The notes under the pieces: model-generated
Database searches by the model: none
Told to the model about the DNA's origin: nothing
Seen by the model: the letters and a program-made list of their open reading frames with translations, nothing else
In this document: one piece after another, positions 1 to 12,644 of the stretch
Layout: the number at the start of each line of letters is the position of its first letter
How positions within the stretch are numbered: the first letter of the stretch is position 1
Assembly (NCBI GenBank): GCA_018907035.1
Contig: JACCIC010000139.1
Coordinates: forward strand, 310,001 to 374,000
DNA length: 64,000 nt
Direction of reading: 5' to 3'
Source: Sycobia sp. Sy_11
Lineage: Eukaryota > Arthropoda > Insecta > Hymenoptera > Epichrysomallidae
Made by a program: the position numbers and the translations under genes

Positions 1-1405
1 TTCTTGCATCCAAAAAAATATTAAGCCTTTCTATAAATTAAAAATTAAATAAAATTATTCTGTAAAATAATTTCTTATCAATAATAATTAGGCTTGAACA
101 ACAATTTTAAAATTCCAATAAATTAGGTATATAAGTAAACGATTTGTGTTTAGTTCAAGTGCGAACAATTGGCCTAAAAGTTAAAATAAAATTAATAAAT
201 TTTAAAAGTTGTGCCTAAGTACCGAATATGTTTATTTAATTCATTATTTATTCTTTATAGATTTTTTTTTATAACTTTGCGAGATGTAATCATTGAAGTT
301 AATAAATTCATTATATATTATTGAACGAATACTTACAGAGTATTTAAGAATAGTGAAGAGAATGATTTATATGCCTCAAGTTTTTTTGTTTTTTTTTTTT
401 TAATATTAAAAAAAAAATTTAAAGCTTAAAAAAGCAAAATGTTTTTTATAAACAAAGAAACTTTTAAATAACAACAATTATGTATAATGATCGGCAAATA
501 AATGTAAAAATGAAAAACTTGAAATCATTAAAGTAGCAATAAACATTATGATCTAAAGTTAATCAACATATTAAATCGTAATAAAGGAGTCACAATGGTC
601 TGAAAAAACGATCCAATTTTTATGTACAATGAATGTATTTTTCATCCTCTAGTAAGAGTCGTTTGTCCGGTGCGTGTATGCGCATCTTGCAAAAGAAGTT
701 TCACACATAAAGGCGCGCATTACTCATAATGCGTACGTAACTTTCCGCGTTGAAAACTCCATTTAGCACTGGATCATTGAAGAGAAAAAACCCGCAATCC
801 CAGTCTGTCTGTCTTTTAATTATTATTATGATTATCGTTGTTATTCATCTTGTCGAGTCGATAAAAGCAGTGCCATCTTCCGCAAATTTTCGCAATTAAC
901 GATGTGAATGAACTGTAAACGAGAAAATAAGAATCGAAGACGCGCTCAAGTATTATTTTTCGCTCGATCGCAACATTAACGTTACGCTGTTACACCTCGG
1001 GTGGTATATCCAGAGCGATTATTTTTTTTCGACTTTCTTCTCTCCTCCATAAAAGTCATAATTTTTTTCACCCCCCCTCTCTCTCTCTGCCTTCTGCATT
1101 ATTCGCATTTATCGGACTTATTGTGCTGCGCGCTCACAGTTGTTATTACATGGCCCCTATTATATTTTTTCGATTACGAAAGTAATGACGAACGAAGCTC
1201 CGGTGGAGGGGGGTGTTAAAAGTTTCTGATATACATATACTACTTAATCGACGTTTTTTTTTTCTTTTTCATTTATTCAGCTATCGTCACTGAATGTACG
1301 ATATAAGTATAGTATGTACGGAGCGCAAACGTATTTTCTGCAACTAATAAAAAATCCGCTATGCTTTGCGCGAAAACAAGTGATAAATTAATCCACGGAT
1401 AAAGT

Positions 1406-1409
<4 letters not shown>

Positions 1410-1482
<73 letters not shown>

Positions 1483-1488
1483 ATATAT
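1410..1488. repeat. (AT)n-(GT)n compound microsatellite
   Basis: About 13 AT units run directly into about 19 GT units, then back to AT-type sequence. Confidence 0.95.
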
Positions 1489-2319
1489 ATCTTGAAACGA
1501 TTACGTGCGTCAAGAAAAAAAATTCTTAACCTATATAAAACGATATTGCTATTTTTCATTGTGAATTATAAATACATAAATAATTATTATACACAGTTGC
1601 ATGCGACCTGATTACGCTAATTTATGGAAAATCTGCTTGATGGATTTATTCTTCGCTTCTGAGCAGATTTTAAGAAATTGATATAAGAAAGTCGGCTTTG
1701 AATGTGTATATATTAATGCTTAAAAATATGTATGTTCTAATGTTCGTATATACTTTTAAACAATTTAAACCATTTTTTGTCTTTTAATAACACTAGAAGA
1801 CATTATTGGGAACTGGTTTTTTCAGCAGCTTTCTTTTCGCATCAATTTCGTCAGGTTTGTAATTATATGATTATGAAAAAAAAATGTGCTACTTTATCAT
1901 CTGTCAATCAGTATTTTGAAAACTTAAATACGCAACGATTTAAGCAGAAAAATTAGCTATAAGGCCTCTCGCAACTCGCCGAGTCGCACTTTCCAGGCCT
2001 GCGCAGACCTTTCACATGCAAAGCGCACGAGATTCTACTGGCATATAGGTCGCGACCTCCCCCGCCGCTGCTCCGGCGTGGTTTTTTGAAATTTTTATAA
2101 ACTTAAGGATCTTTTGTCTCCCCGCCCACTCGCCCCTCGCCCCTTCGCGCTATTTCAGAAGCGTTTCATACGAAGGCCGATAGCGCGCGTTTTATCCTTT
2201 TCGCCGCGAGTTTCTGGGTCAGTTTCGCACTGATATTAGCAAACTTACGCGTGCACCTGTATTTAAAGCGTCTATTCTCCCGAGAAATTTCCAGAGATTC
2301 TCGAAGAGGTGTCACAGGC

Positions 2320-2322
<3 letters not shown>

Positions 2323-2411
<89 letters not shown>
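2323..2411. repeat. (CA)n-(TA)n compound microsatellite
   Basis: About 38 uninterrupted CA units are followed by TA units. At nearly 90 bp of alternating purine-pyrimidine it is one of the longest such tracts in the window. Confidence 0.97.
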
Positions 2412-2455
2412 CCACCTTTTGTAACGTTTTCGGCAAAGTTAGCTCGAAAGCGATG

Positions 2456-2458
<3 letters not shown>

Positions 2459-2502
<44 letters not shown>
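2459..2502. repeat. (CT)n microsatellite
   Basis: About 21 perfect CT units, roughly 50 bp after the CA/TA tract. Confidence 0.95.
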
Positions 2503-3066
2503 GGGTCTAATAGAGCGATATGTATTTCGGGAACTCTTTCTACTTGCCGCCCCCGACGGTGTGGCTGATTCGCGCTACAGTCTCCCTCAAATTGCGGCGA
2601 GTAGGCACGAATTATACCTGCTTGAATTGGCTTACGACTAATGCAGTTCAGATTCTGCGGTAATCGTCATTTTGTAACAACCCCGCGCGCATTTATATAA
2701 TCGTCGACGAATTTTCACGTGTTTTTAAAGGACGACGTGAGGGATTTTTGGATTTTGCGTCAATGTGCTATCGATCCATTGTAATGAAGTTAATGTAATC
2801 TTATACTCGCATTTTTGGTATTTTTTTTTCGTTTTGTTTTTTGCTCTATGATACTGTAACAGTCAGCTAGTTGCTTTATGCGAATCTTGTGAGTTTTATA
2901 TAATGGTACATTTGTAATATAATTTTTATTGTATATTATTAACGACGTACATGAAATTATTATTTTCCTTCAGCAATATATCATACGACATTATAATATT
3001 TGTTTTTTGTTTTAACAGCCTCAAGAATTTGTACTGTATATTTTATAAATATTGTATATACTTGTA

Positions 3067-3181
<115 letters not shown>

Positions 3182-3359
3182 CTAATAATCTCTCATTCAC
3201 TTTCTCTCTATCGTTCATTCTTTTTAATCTCTCTAACTGAGTCACAATAAATAAATTGTTACAGACCGCGTAGTCCCGGTTCCAACGGCAAAAGTCGCAC
3301 AAGACAAGAGCCGATCCAGGCAACACGTGTAGTAGACCAGAAAGCAGACAGAGAAATAG

Positions 3360-3368
3360 ACTGACTGA

Positions 3369-3401
<33 letters not shown>

Positions 3402-3432
3402 TGAGTGAGTGAGTGAGAGAGAGGGTGGGAGG
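3360..3432. repeat. (GA)n/(GTGA)n microsatellite
   Basis: GA units with a short GAGT tetranucleotide insert. A second GA tract follows at about 3647-3675. Confidence 0.9.
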
Positions 3433-3642
3433 GAGGAGACGCAGAGTCGAGAAAGACTGTCGCGGCTATAATGCGCACATCAAATATAAACGAAGATTTG
3501 GGTGGAGACTACGAGATAGCGTCGGACTCGGTTAGTCATATTTTGCGGTAAATCCGCTTAAGAGTGTTAACTTTCGCTTGACGCCAACAAATATTGAACC
3601 GTATAAGACGCCACTCGCGACACTCGCGTGTATGCCCTAAAA

Positions 3643-3679
<37 letters not shown>

Positions 3680-4452
3680 TATATGCAAACTTGAAGGTTT
3701 GAGAGTGAGGGGGTCGGAAGAGGGAGCGTAAAAAATGAGTGAAGAAAATCCTCTCAAGGAAAAAATAAGAGTTCGTCGATGCAGAAAATTTAAAAGCCTA
3801 CGAAGCGCAAATGCTTCCGCTGCAGAAGCCGAACCGCTAGCTCGGACTCTTTGCGCGCGTTTTTGTCGTTGTTATTATTGTTTTTTTTTTGTTTTTGTTG
3901 GTTTTTTATGCAGGAAGATATCGATCGGGAAAGTGTATTTTATACTCTGACATTCGGCGATCATAAGGTATTAAGGTTAGTTCGAAAATTTTTTTAATTT
4001 ATCGAGAAATACAATAATACATCCGGGAATTGATGACAATGTACAGAAATTTTATTTCATATTCATTATTGAAGCATTAAATGGCTTGGAATCAACCGGT
4101 CAATCTGTAATGGGATTCTGTTATCGTTATTTTCTGAAATATAAAAAAAATATTAAATTGTTCTGTATTTGTCTTTATTCGTATGCTATTTTTCACGATG
4201 AGGTATGTATATATATATATGGAGAAAACTCTGAATTTCTTTACTAAAAATAAACTACAATTAACTCCTGAAAATGGTAAATTATATTTAATGCTTGAGA
4301 TATGGATAAAGATTCCACTTGTCGATTAATTTATAAAATATAAGAATGGATTTTACCTCAAGAGTGAAATTTTCATGAAAAAAAAAAAACACGGAAATTT
4401 TCTACAATTTATCCAAATCAAAAAAAAAAATAAATAAAAAACTGTCTTACAG

Positions 4453-4631
4453 AAAAGCTAGCTCATTTTGACTTTGCCCACGGTGTCCACCGAAATTTGA
4501 ATATCGAATCGGAAATCGTCCGTGCCATGATTGATAGGTGCAGTGTAAAGCAGCATTTTACGTCTGCGACGTTGGATCGCCAAGTGGCAATTTCCCTACC
4601 TATGCTTGAATTGCGTACTGCCTCGCAATGA
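4453..4631 (+). other. Open frame behind a splice-acceptor-like site
   Basis: After TGTCTTACAG (ending 4452) the sequence turns CpG-richer and one frame stays open for 58 codons to TGA 4629-4631. It contains KLAHFDFAHGVHRNLNIESE near its start. If real it would be a terminal coding exon. No family is recognised, no polyadenylation signal was confirmed, and a decayed transposon piece is equally likely. Confidence 0.15.
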
Positions 4632-5689
4632 ATGAGGACGAAAATCGGGCTCGCGCCTATTTCCTATGTCTTTTACATCCTCGTACGTACAGAACTGCAA
4701 GAAATTTGGTCTGAAACTGAACGAGGCGCGATTTTCGGAATATGGGCGGAGTCAAAATTTTGGAAAACGTCGTGGAATAAACCGAATAAATTTTCTACCT
4801 CGACGCTTTTCAAGATCATTTTTATGCTATTAATCGATATTTGCTTAAAATAAAAATTGAATAATAATAATTTTATAATCAATACTATATAAAAACATTA
4901 TGATATTGACGACAAAAAAATGTTACCTTACATTCAAGCAAGCTATGTATTCATTTTTGATAATTTGTCCAAGAATTTCAATGATTTTTCAGATTTCCTG
5001 TGAGATTATTTAACGTTTGGATTACGTCAATTTTTGGACATAATCCTACAAGATAATTAAAATATATAGGTTAATAGAATGAGAGTTAAAAGAGAAACAT
5101 CTTTTGAAAAAAAAAATCAATCGAATGAACGGGCTTTTTTATTATTATTTTCGACGCTTCAACGATAAAACGTTTAATGAGAATTTCAAGCAGAACCATT
5201 CAACATGTACTTCGGCTGACATAGCAAACAGTTAGCTTTTCATTCAACGAGGCACTGGATTCCAAGTTCATTTCGAATAACACCATGAACGAGAATCGTT
5301 CAATACGTGTTAATCGTGCATTTTATATAGAGTTCGGAAAATTCCTTGCTGCGGATCTCTACTATATTTGCAACGATTATTTTAAGTAAAGACGAAGGCA
5401 CGGTGAAATTCTCATTTGCATCATCTCGCTCCTTCATATATGTGTATGTATCGGATTTGGTGAGCCCCCTCCCCCCTCCCAACCCCGGTCAGACCCACTC
5501 GCTGCTCCGAGTCAAAAATCATTCCGCGGCCAATCGCCTCAATGTATCACGTGACTCTGCGAGACACGACTTCAGACACCGACGAGAGCGCGATCTAGCG
5601 TTTCCTATAGAGCTGCCAGAGCATAGTTGCCCTGCTATGTAGCGCTACAGGGCGCTCGCTATACTGCGCTCGCTATCCTACAACTTTAC

Positions 5690-5694
<5 letters not shown>

Positions 5695-5746
<52 letters not shown>
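5695..5746. repeat. (AT)n microsatellite
   Basis: About 25 TA units. It is followed by CT tracts at about 5800-5829 and 5926-5963 in a CpG-rich stretch. Confidence 0.95.
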
Positions 5747-5748
<2 letters not shown>

Positions 5749-5794
5749 CGCTCGCTCCTTCTCGCATTCTGACCCTTACCCATACCCAAGTTTA

Positions 5795-5832
<38 letters not shown>

Positions 5833-5923
5833 CGCACACGCTCTTTCTCTCAAATCATGGCGCTATCGATTTTTACCACCAGCTATCTCCCTCTTTCTCC
5901 ACCACCCCTTGACCGACTTTGCC

Positions 5924-5970
<47 letters not shown>

Positions 5971-6079
5971 CCCCACTCTTCCTTCCCCTCCTCACTAGCT
6001 CTGCCTCTCTTTCCCTTTCCATGGTAAAAAGTTGATTTTAAAAAGCAACAAGCGCTGCAGTCTTATACATATATAAATA

Positions 6080-6081
6080 TA

Positions 6082-6131
<50 letters not shown>

Positions 6132-6172
6132 TATATACATATATATATACATATATATACATATTGGCCTTT
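6080..6172. repeat. Interrupted (AT)n with regular ATAC breaks
   Basis: A TA tract is followed by a quasi-periodic series of TATATACA interruptions, suggesting an expanded 12-14 bp higher-order unit. Confidence 0.85.
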
Positions 6173-6278
6173 AAAGATGCATATTATAGTAAAATCGCTG
6201 GATTTTATGGTAGTAGAAGGCTCCTAGGGGGGAAAATGGAATCGAAAGAAGAGTGTGTACGGCGGGGGAGGGAGTGGA

Positions 6279-6313
<35 letters not shown>

Positions 6314-7683
6314 GAGAACGTATATATAAAGTAAAAAAAGAAAATGAGGTGTTGCGTGTGGCTTATTATGAAGAGGGTATCCTCGTGTGCGAGGTTGTCC
6401 GCTCCCTCTTCCCCCCTTTTTTATTCGTTTTTCCGCGCTGCTTTTATGTGTTATAGCCCCCCCTCCCCCCCACGCCTCCCGCTCCTCGCGCGAGATAATT
6501 TATCGAGCGCGTTTATATGCGCGAGAGAAGAGGGGTCAGATAATGAAAATTTATACAGCGGCTCTGCTGCCGCGAGTGTGTGTATGTGTTTTCGAACGTT
6601 CGGTTTCAGAAAAAAAAAAACGGAGTGAAATTTTGTACGAGGATCGATTTAATATCCCCTCCCCCCCCCGCTCGTTTCTTTTCCCGTTGCGTTTCATCGC
6701 GAGCATAAAGGGTGCGTGAAAAAAAAAAAAAAGCGGCAGGGTGGAGAGACGCGCGCCTCTACTATTCGTCGCGGCTGATCAAGTTTGTGGATCAAACTCG
6801 CTGCCCGCGGATACGATTACGGTGCCGATTTTTGAGCGGTACATCACGTCACCTGACCTTTCTCCTTTTTCTCGTCGATCTTTTAATTATTCTTCTTTTC
6901 CTTCAATTAGGATATGTAGCGCCATAAATCCGAGGTCTTAAATTCAGAGAAGTACAGCTGACGATTTAATATACGAAGTTTACAGCGGTCGGATTGTTTT
7001 TTTTTTTTTTTTTTTTTTTGCGCTCGATACGCGTATAGGGAGGAAAAATATTCAAAAGCCCAACTGTACTTGACGGCTTCTCCTCCTCTTTCAATTAACT
7101 AAAAGGAATGGTACCGAGGCGCAGAGTATCAAATTGAATTACTTTTTTTTCAGCGGATAAATGACATTTTAGTATAATGTAATTAGTTAAAAAAAAAGTA
7201 TGCCAGATAAACGCGGCAAACGTTAGTTTAGGGATTATATCGAGAAATTCGACTAAATAATTACAGTAGTATATACGTGTTTAAGATAGGGCGAATAAAT
7301 AACTCGCCGTGGTATGCGAAGTATTACATTGTGGCCAGACGCGGGTACCGACACGACCGGCCCAATGGAGCTGGGAAGATGTGACGCACTATTCCCCCTC
7401 CCCCCCCCTGCCGCCAAACGTCGCGTCTACGATACATCCAGCGTTCGAATGCGCCGTGATTAAAGAGAGAAAAGACAAGAGCGTGAAGTCAAGAAAGAAT
7501 AAAGAAAAACGAGCGTAAATTCGAGGAGGAGAAAAAAGAACAGAAATGGGCGGAGGTGGAGGAGGGGGCGGATAAGAGGGGTGGTTGACTGAATCGGACA
7601 GGGACGAATAATCAGATGATTGTTTATCTAAGAGTCGTGCGCGGGAACAAACATTTGTCACTTTATAATTGCGATAAGCTTTA

Positions 7684-7686
<3 letters not shown>

Positions 7687-7745
<59 letters not shown>
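7687..7745. repeat. (AT)n microsatellite
   Basis: About 26 TA units, flanked by purine-rich DNA. Confidence 0.95.
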
Positions 7746-8187
7746 CACATTAAGAAAGGGAATGATTATATACGCGTGTCGAATCTACGCGCATCATGCC
7801 GCGCGATGGTGCGAGAGGGAGGAGGGGAAGTGTTTTTAAACGATAACAAACAGCCGGGCCTCCGAAGAGATAGATAACGAAGTTTTTTTTTTTTTTGTTT
7901 TGTTTTTTTTTGTTTTTATTTTGCTCAAGAAAAAGTAGGAGAGACGCGAAGAGGTGGCTGTAAGAGATTAAAAAAAAAAGACACAAGAAGGCGGAGAAAA
8001 ATATACACAGATAGAGATCGAGCAATAAATAATTCTTTCATTTTTTTTATATGGCTGCGATTACTCGTGAATTCTTCCAATTTCAAACTACAATATATAA
8101 TATTTATCGAAACGATTTTCGAAGCGGGAGAGTTTCTGATATAAAGTATATAATGCTGTTGGGCGGACAAGGCGGTATGGACGCACC

Positions 8188-8192
<5 letters not shown>

Positions 8193-8219
<27 letters not shown>

Positions 8220-8220
8220 T
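8193..8220. repeat. (CA)n microsatellite
   Basis: About 14 CA units. A GA tract follows at about 8490-8533. Confidence 0.95.
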
Positions 8221-8495
8221 AGCAACCAATTAATTTTTTTTTTAATATACCGCATGATACTATAATTACATAATAAGATCTATTGAAATCGTTCTCCATA
8301 TTTCATTGATAAAAACCTATGTGATGCATTACTACAATTATGATAACGGCAATTTGTCGCTAGAGACTTGCCCAAACCTGGTGTTAACGGATTGACATAA
8401 TCGAGATACGCTAGTGTCTCTATTCATGCATCAGTATCGCTCAGAAATACACGAGATGCATGAGATTGCATGTTCTTGTATTTTAACGAGAGAGA

Positions 8496-8538
<43 letters not shown>

Positions 8539-9063
8539 AGAAAAATACGATGAATTAAAAAAACGATGGCATTCGATTTAGATAAAATAATATATTCAAA
8601 TTTCATGAAAAATTTTTCCTCGATACCATGATATGTATCATAATATAATTAGAAAAGTCTATCTGAACTACGCAATTACTTTATCAAAATAATATTAAAA
8701 CGTATTTCTACAATAACGTCGAATAGATCAATTTCGTTGAGATAAGTAATTGGAAATTTGATTTATCGTTGTATATAAAACTGCGCAAGAATCGAGGAAA
8801 CGTAGTCCATTCTATTTTACGTTTTGAAGTTCATCCTTGAAAAAATGTTAGACCTGAGAGATTATACAAAGTTTATATATCATGAAATATCGCCGTTTCA
8901 TTTTTGGAAAACAACGGGTGATGTATATAATAAATACTTTAGCATTTTTTATATTTCCATTACAATCTCAAACTCAAAATTGTTCCAGTAGCTGATACAC
9001 AAATCAATAGAGACGGGTATATACACATATTTTATATGTGTACACATATATACACACACATTT

Positions 9064-9066
9064 ATG

Positions 9067-9108
<42 letters not shown>
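9064..9108. repeat. (AT)n microsatellite
   Basis: About 20 TA units, preceded by a degenerate TATGTACACATATA series. Confidence 0.9.
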
Positions 9109-9109
<1 letters not shown>

Positions 9110-9110
<1 letters not shown>

Positions 9111-12100
9111 TGTATTTGTGACATGAGCCTGGTTATCTAAGTTTTATATCAATCAAAATGTATTATATAAAAATAGTAATAACTGGAGTAATATCACTAG
9201 AAGTGGACAATATCGAGAAAAATAGGTGGCAATAATTAAGATAGGAATTATATTACTTGTTATATACATAGAGTGAAAGTATATTGAATCAGTGATAACG
9301 AATTTGTAATAAGCAATAGTAATACTATTAGGTGATTGAAATTTTAAAAATATAAGAATACAATATTCTCTTTGTAAGTCCTCTTCTATCACTCTACAGT
9401 TCCAAACTGATCTATCCAAATCATCAAACAGTGAAGAAATAGAATTTTTAAATAGAGAGAGAAAGAATTAGGAGGTGACATTGATGGGATTAATGAGAGA
9501 TTTACAATATATAACGAGAGTAATGGCAAGTAAAAGAAGTATGAAGTGATTGTGTTGGACATGTGCCGAGGTGATGACATTGCTGATTAACTATATCGGA
9601 TGCGTGCTCCGGGTTGGATATTAGATATAATTGAAATTGATGCGACAGATATACGAGGGAATTGGAAAACCTAAAGTACCGGTGAATAATGCACGTCTGT
9701 GAGATGCGGATAACCTGGCCAACTTTCCGACGATAGAGTGTAATGCGTCCTTAACGACGCCGGAGTCGAACAGTACTTGCAGTTTTTTTTTTTTTTTTTT
9801 TTTTTTGTATCAAGTCTTGTCAATATTTGTAAGTGCTCTAAAGAAGATTTGCAATAAGCTGCTTTCTACGGTCTTACTAGTGAGTTACGATATACAGCAT
9901 TTAGATAGAATATAACGTTTATTGGAGTTTAGAGTTGGGATAGCCAAAAATATCTGTTTCATACGGGTTACTGCAGAATTTTTATGGGAACGTAGTCGAT
10001 GTAAACTATTGGGATGCCAGTAAGATTGATTGTGCATTAGTTATATAGTTCGCCGTCGAAGGAGACACCGGCAACAGTGTCAAAGAGCGAGCAAAGAAAT
10101 TCAATTGGCGGCACAACTATATCATTGATAAGAGAGCACGGCCGACTGTTTACAGGGTCAGGGTCTCCGATAAGCGGTCGAGGGGGGAGGGGGTCGTAAT
10201 AATTCAAACAGTTTCGGCCTCGGGTGCGCGCGCGCGCGCGCGGGGCCAACGCGCTCGACTGACCTTAAAAAATAAAAACAGACTAAGACCTCACGGCCCC
10301 TCAACCCCCTCCACTCGCCTTTTTATTTCCGCGCAACTTTTTTCCATATCGCGCGCCTATTTCTACACCGAGTCCTTGCCGCGTAAGGATGTGAAATTCG
10401 TGTGTTTCGGTAATCTCTATTATCATATAGGCTCGCGTCGGAAGAGGTTTCTGGTTATTATTGGACGCTGTCCGTTACTCGGTTATTCCGGCTTTGTACT
10501 CGAGAAGGTCTGAATTCTCAAGTTTTGATAATAGACGTAAAAATAGAGAGACAAGTTATCGATGGCTTATGCCGGTATTTTTTTTTTTTTCTATATAAGA
10601 AGGATATTAAGAACTATATGAAAAAAAAAGATAAGCTATAATTTGAAAAAAGAGCGAAAAAGATTCAGGCTAAATGGAACGATCTTCCAATTTCGCATGC
10701 AATAAGAATAATAGAGAGATTTAAATCTTTTACATGAATGTCAGTTTAATATCATTCAAAATTCCCGTTTTACAGGTACAGTAGAAAGCCTGAAACACGG
10801 TAAAATCTACTGACTTTTCTTTTATTCAAAATACAATTGGGACAAAAGAATTTTGTACAAATTTAATTTTCTACCGATTTATTTATATTATATTCTGTAG
10901 TTTAATTAAAATTTAACTCCGAATAATAGTAAATAATAACTAATATTTAGCATCTGCCCATTTAATAATAAAATTTTTTTCATGTTGTATAACACGCTAA
11001 CTATATTTGAGAGAAAAATTTTATATTAAATAAGCTATATTCTATTGTTTTAGTTAAGAAGTAGTTAAATTGAAACTGTTCGAGCTATATATTTTAATAG
11101 AAAAAATAATTATTTCGAATTAAAACTCGTTTCAACATATGTTCTGAGTGAAAAGGATTTTCCTCTTAAAAGTTTGAATAAAATATGAAAATATTATTCG
11201 AAAACCTTTTAAATATTTTAATAATTTTGACTAACTAAGTAGAGTATCCTACGAATTTCAACCTTTATTTTCATTGAAAATTTTAGATTTATTCCTCTTT
11301 TTTAAATCGTCAACTGACTAAATGTTGGAAAATAATCTCTTTTACATACGCAGATTAATTTCAATTATTTAAAGGTTCCCATTCTACCTTCATTTCTATG
11401 GAGTTAGAAGGTTATTCTTTAAAATTGAAAATTGATAGTCGTTACTATTAAGAGAGAATAAGAAAATGTAGTAAATTCAATACGTATACTTACATTTGTA
11501 TGAGAAAAATAATTGTGTTATTTTATAATTGTCCATATTTGATTGCCATTGGATGATTATGTTTACTTTAAATTTTATTAATTTTAAATTGTCAAAACAT
11601 GCATGTAGTGAAAAAACTTAACAGCAGGCAGAAAACGAGTAACCATATTAAATATTTAAACGTTAATGTTAAACAATAAAATAATAAATAGGTAAATACT
11701 TGAATAGTTTTATTACATTACTATATACAAATATCCACGAGTCTACTTATGTATTTATCAAACATAATGCTCATATGAATAATTTCTCAAATATTTGGAA
11801 AAGAATATATACAAATGCCTCAAGAATTCAAGATTTCTCGAATTATTTTGGTAATCGTTCGGATAGAAATTAAAAAACAAAAACGTAAATAATTAAAAAA
11901 ACAATCTTACACGGATCAGCTATTCACAGAGTATTCTTAAATAATGAGAAAAACAAGTAACGATGATTCATTAACTGAAAGAAAACAACTCCATATCAAT
12001 GACGTATAGAACAAATGATCATTTACTATTTCGGCTTCGCATTATGTAATAACAGTAACTCATATAGGTAGCGCGAAAGTTCAGTTTTATAAATCTTTAT

Positions 12101-12598
12101 TTGCATTGTATCATAATAATGATACGTACGCATAAACACTCGTGTTATCTACACTGTAATGTGTAACGGTTTTTGTAGCACGTTTTCTTCTTCTTCTCTC
12201 ACCTCCTTGCGCATAGCTGATTCATTATCTTATGCGCGTTTAATTGTACAAAAAGGCAAAGATTAACGTTTTCAATTTCACTTAATTTTTTTATTTGCTT
12301 TAAGCTATACATATCCTTTCTAATACTCTAGATTTATGTCTGTAAAGATCATCAAAGTTACATCGAAATAATTAAAAAATTGATAATAACGTTTCTTTAA
12401 TAATTTAAATACTCATTCTTAGATTGGTTATTCTGATGGTCAAGTTGATTAATCATCTTAATTACACGTAGTTCAGGCTAAAAGTTCTTAATTTTAGCTT
12501 ATATCCTGTTTACCTTATCGTAAGTTTCTTCGACAATATAGGTATTCTATATTTTTTTATTGTATATATATGTTAATATAAGTAGTATATATATATGA

Positions 12599-12600
<2 letters not shown>
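9110..12600. other. Intronic stretch without recognisable genes
   Basis: It is AT-rich except for a CpG-richer island at about 9600-9780 and 10030-10500, which includes an eight-unit CG-alternating run near 10228-10241. A poly-T run lies at 9783-9806. I see no coding signal. Confidence 0.6.

Positions 12601-12642
<42 letters not shown>
12601..12642. repeat. (AT)n microsatellite
   Basis: About 20 TA units in very AT-rich surroundings. Confidence 0.9.

Positions 12643-12644
<2 letters not shown>

Noticed and set aside
1359..1559. Frames of His-Thr, Ile-Tyr, Leu-Ser, Arg-Glu or Cys-Val repeats (here and at some 60 other places)
   Set aside because: They are translations of (CA)n, (AT)n, (CT)n and (GA)n microsatellites and carry no protein signal.
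10228..10241. CG-alternating run as a functional Z-DNA or origin element
   Set aside because: It is short, several similar runs occur in CpG islands here, and nothing around it supports a function.
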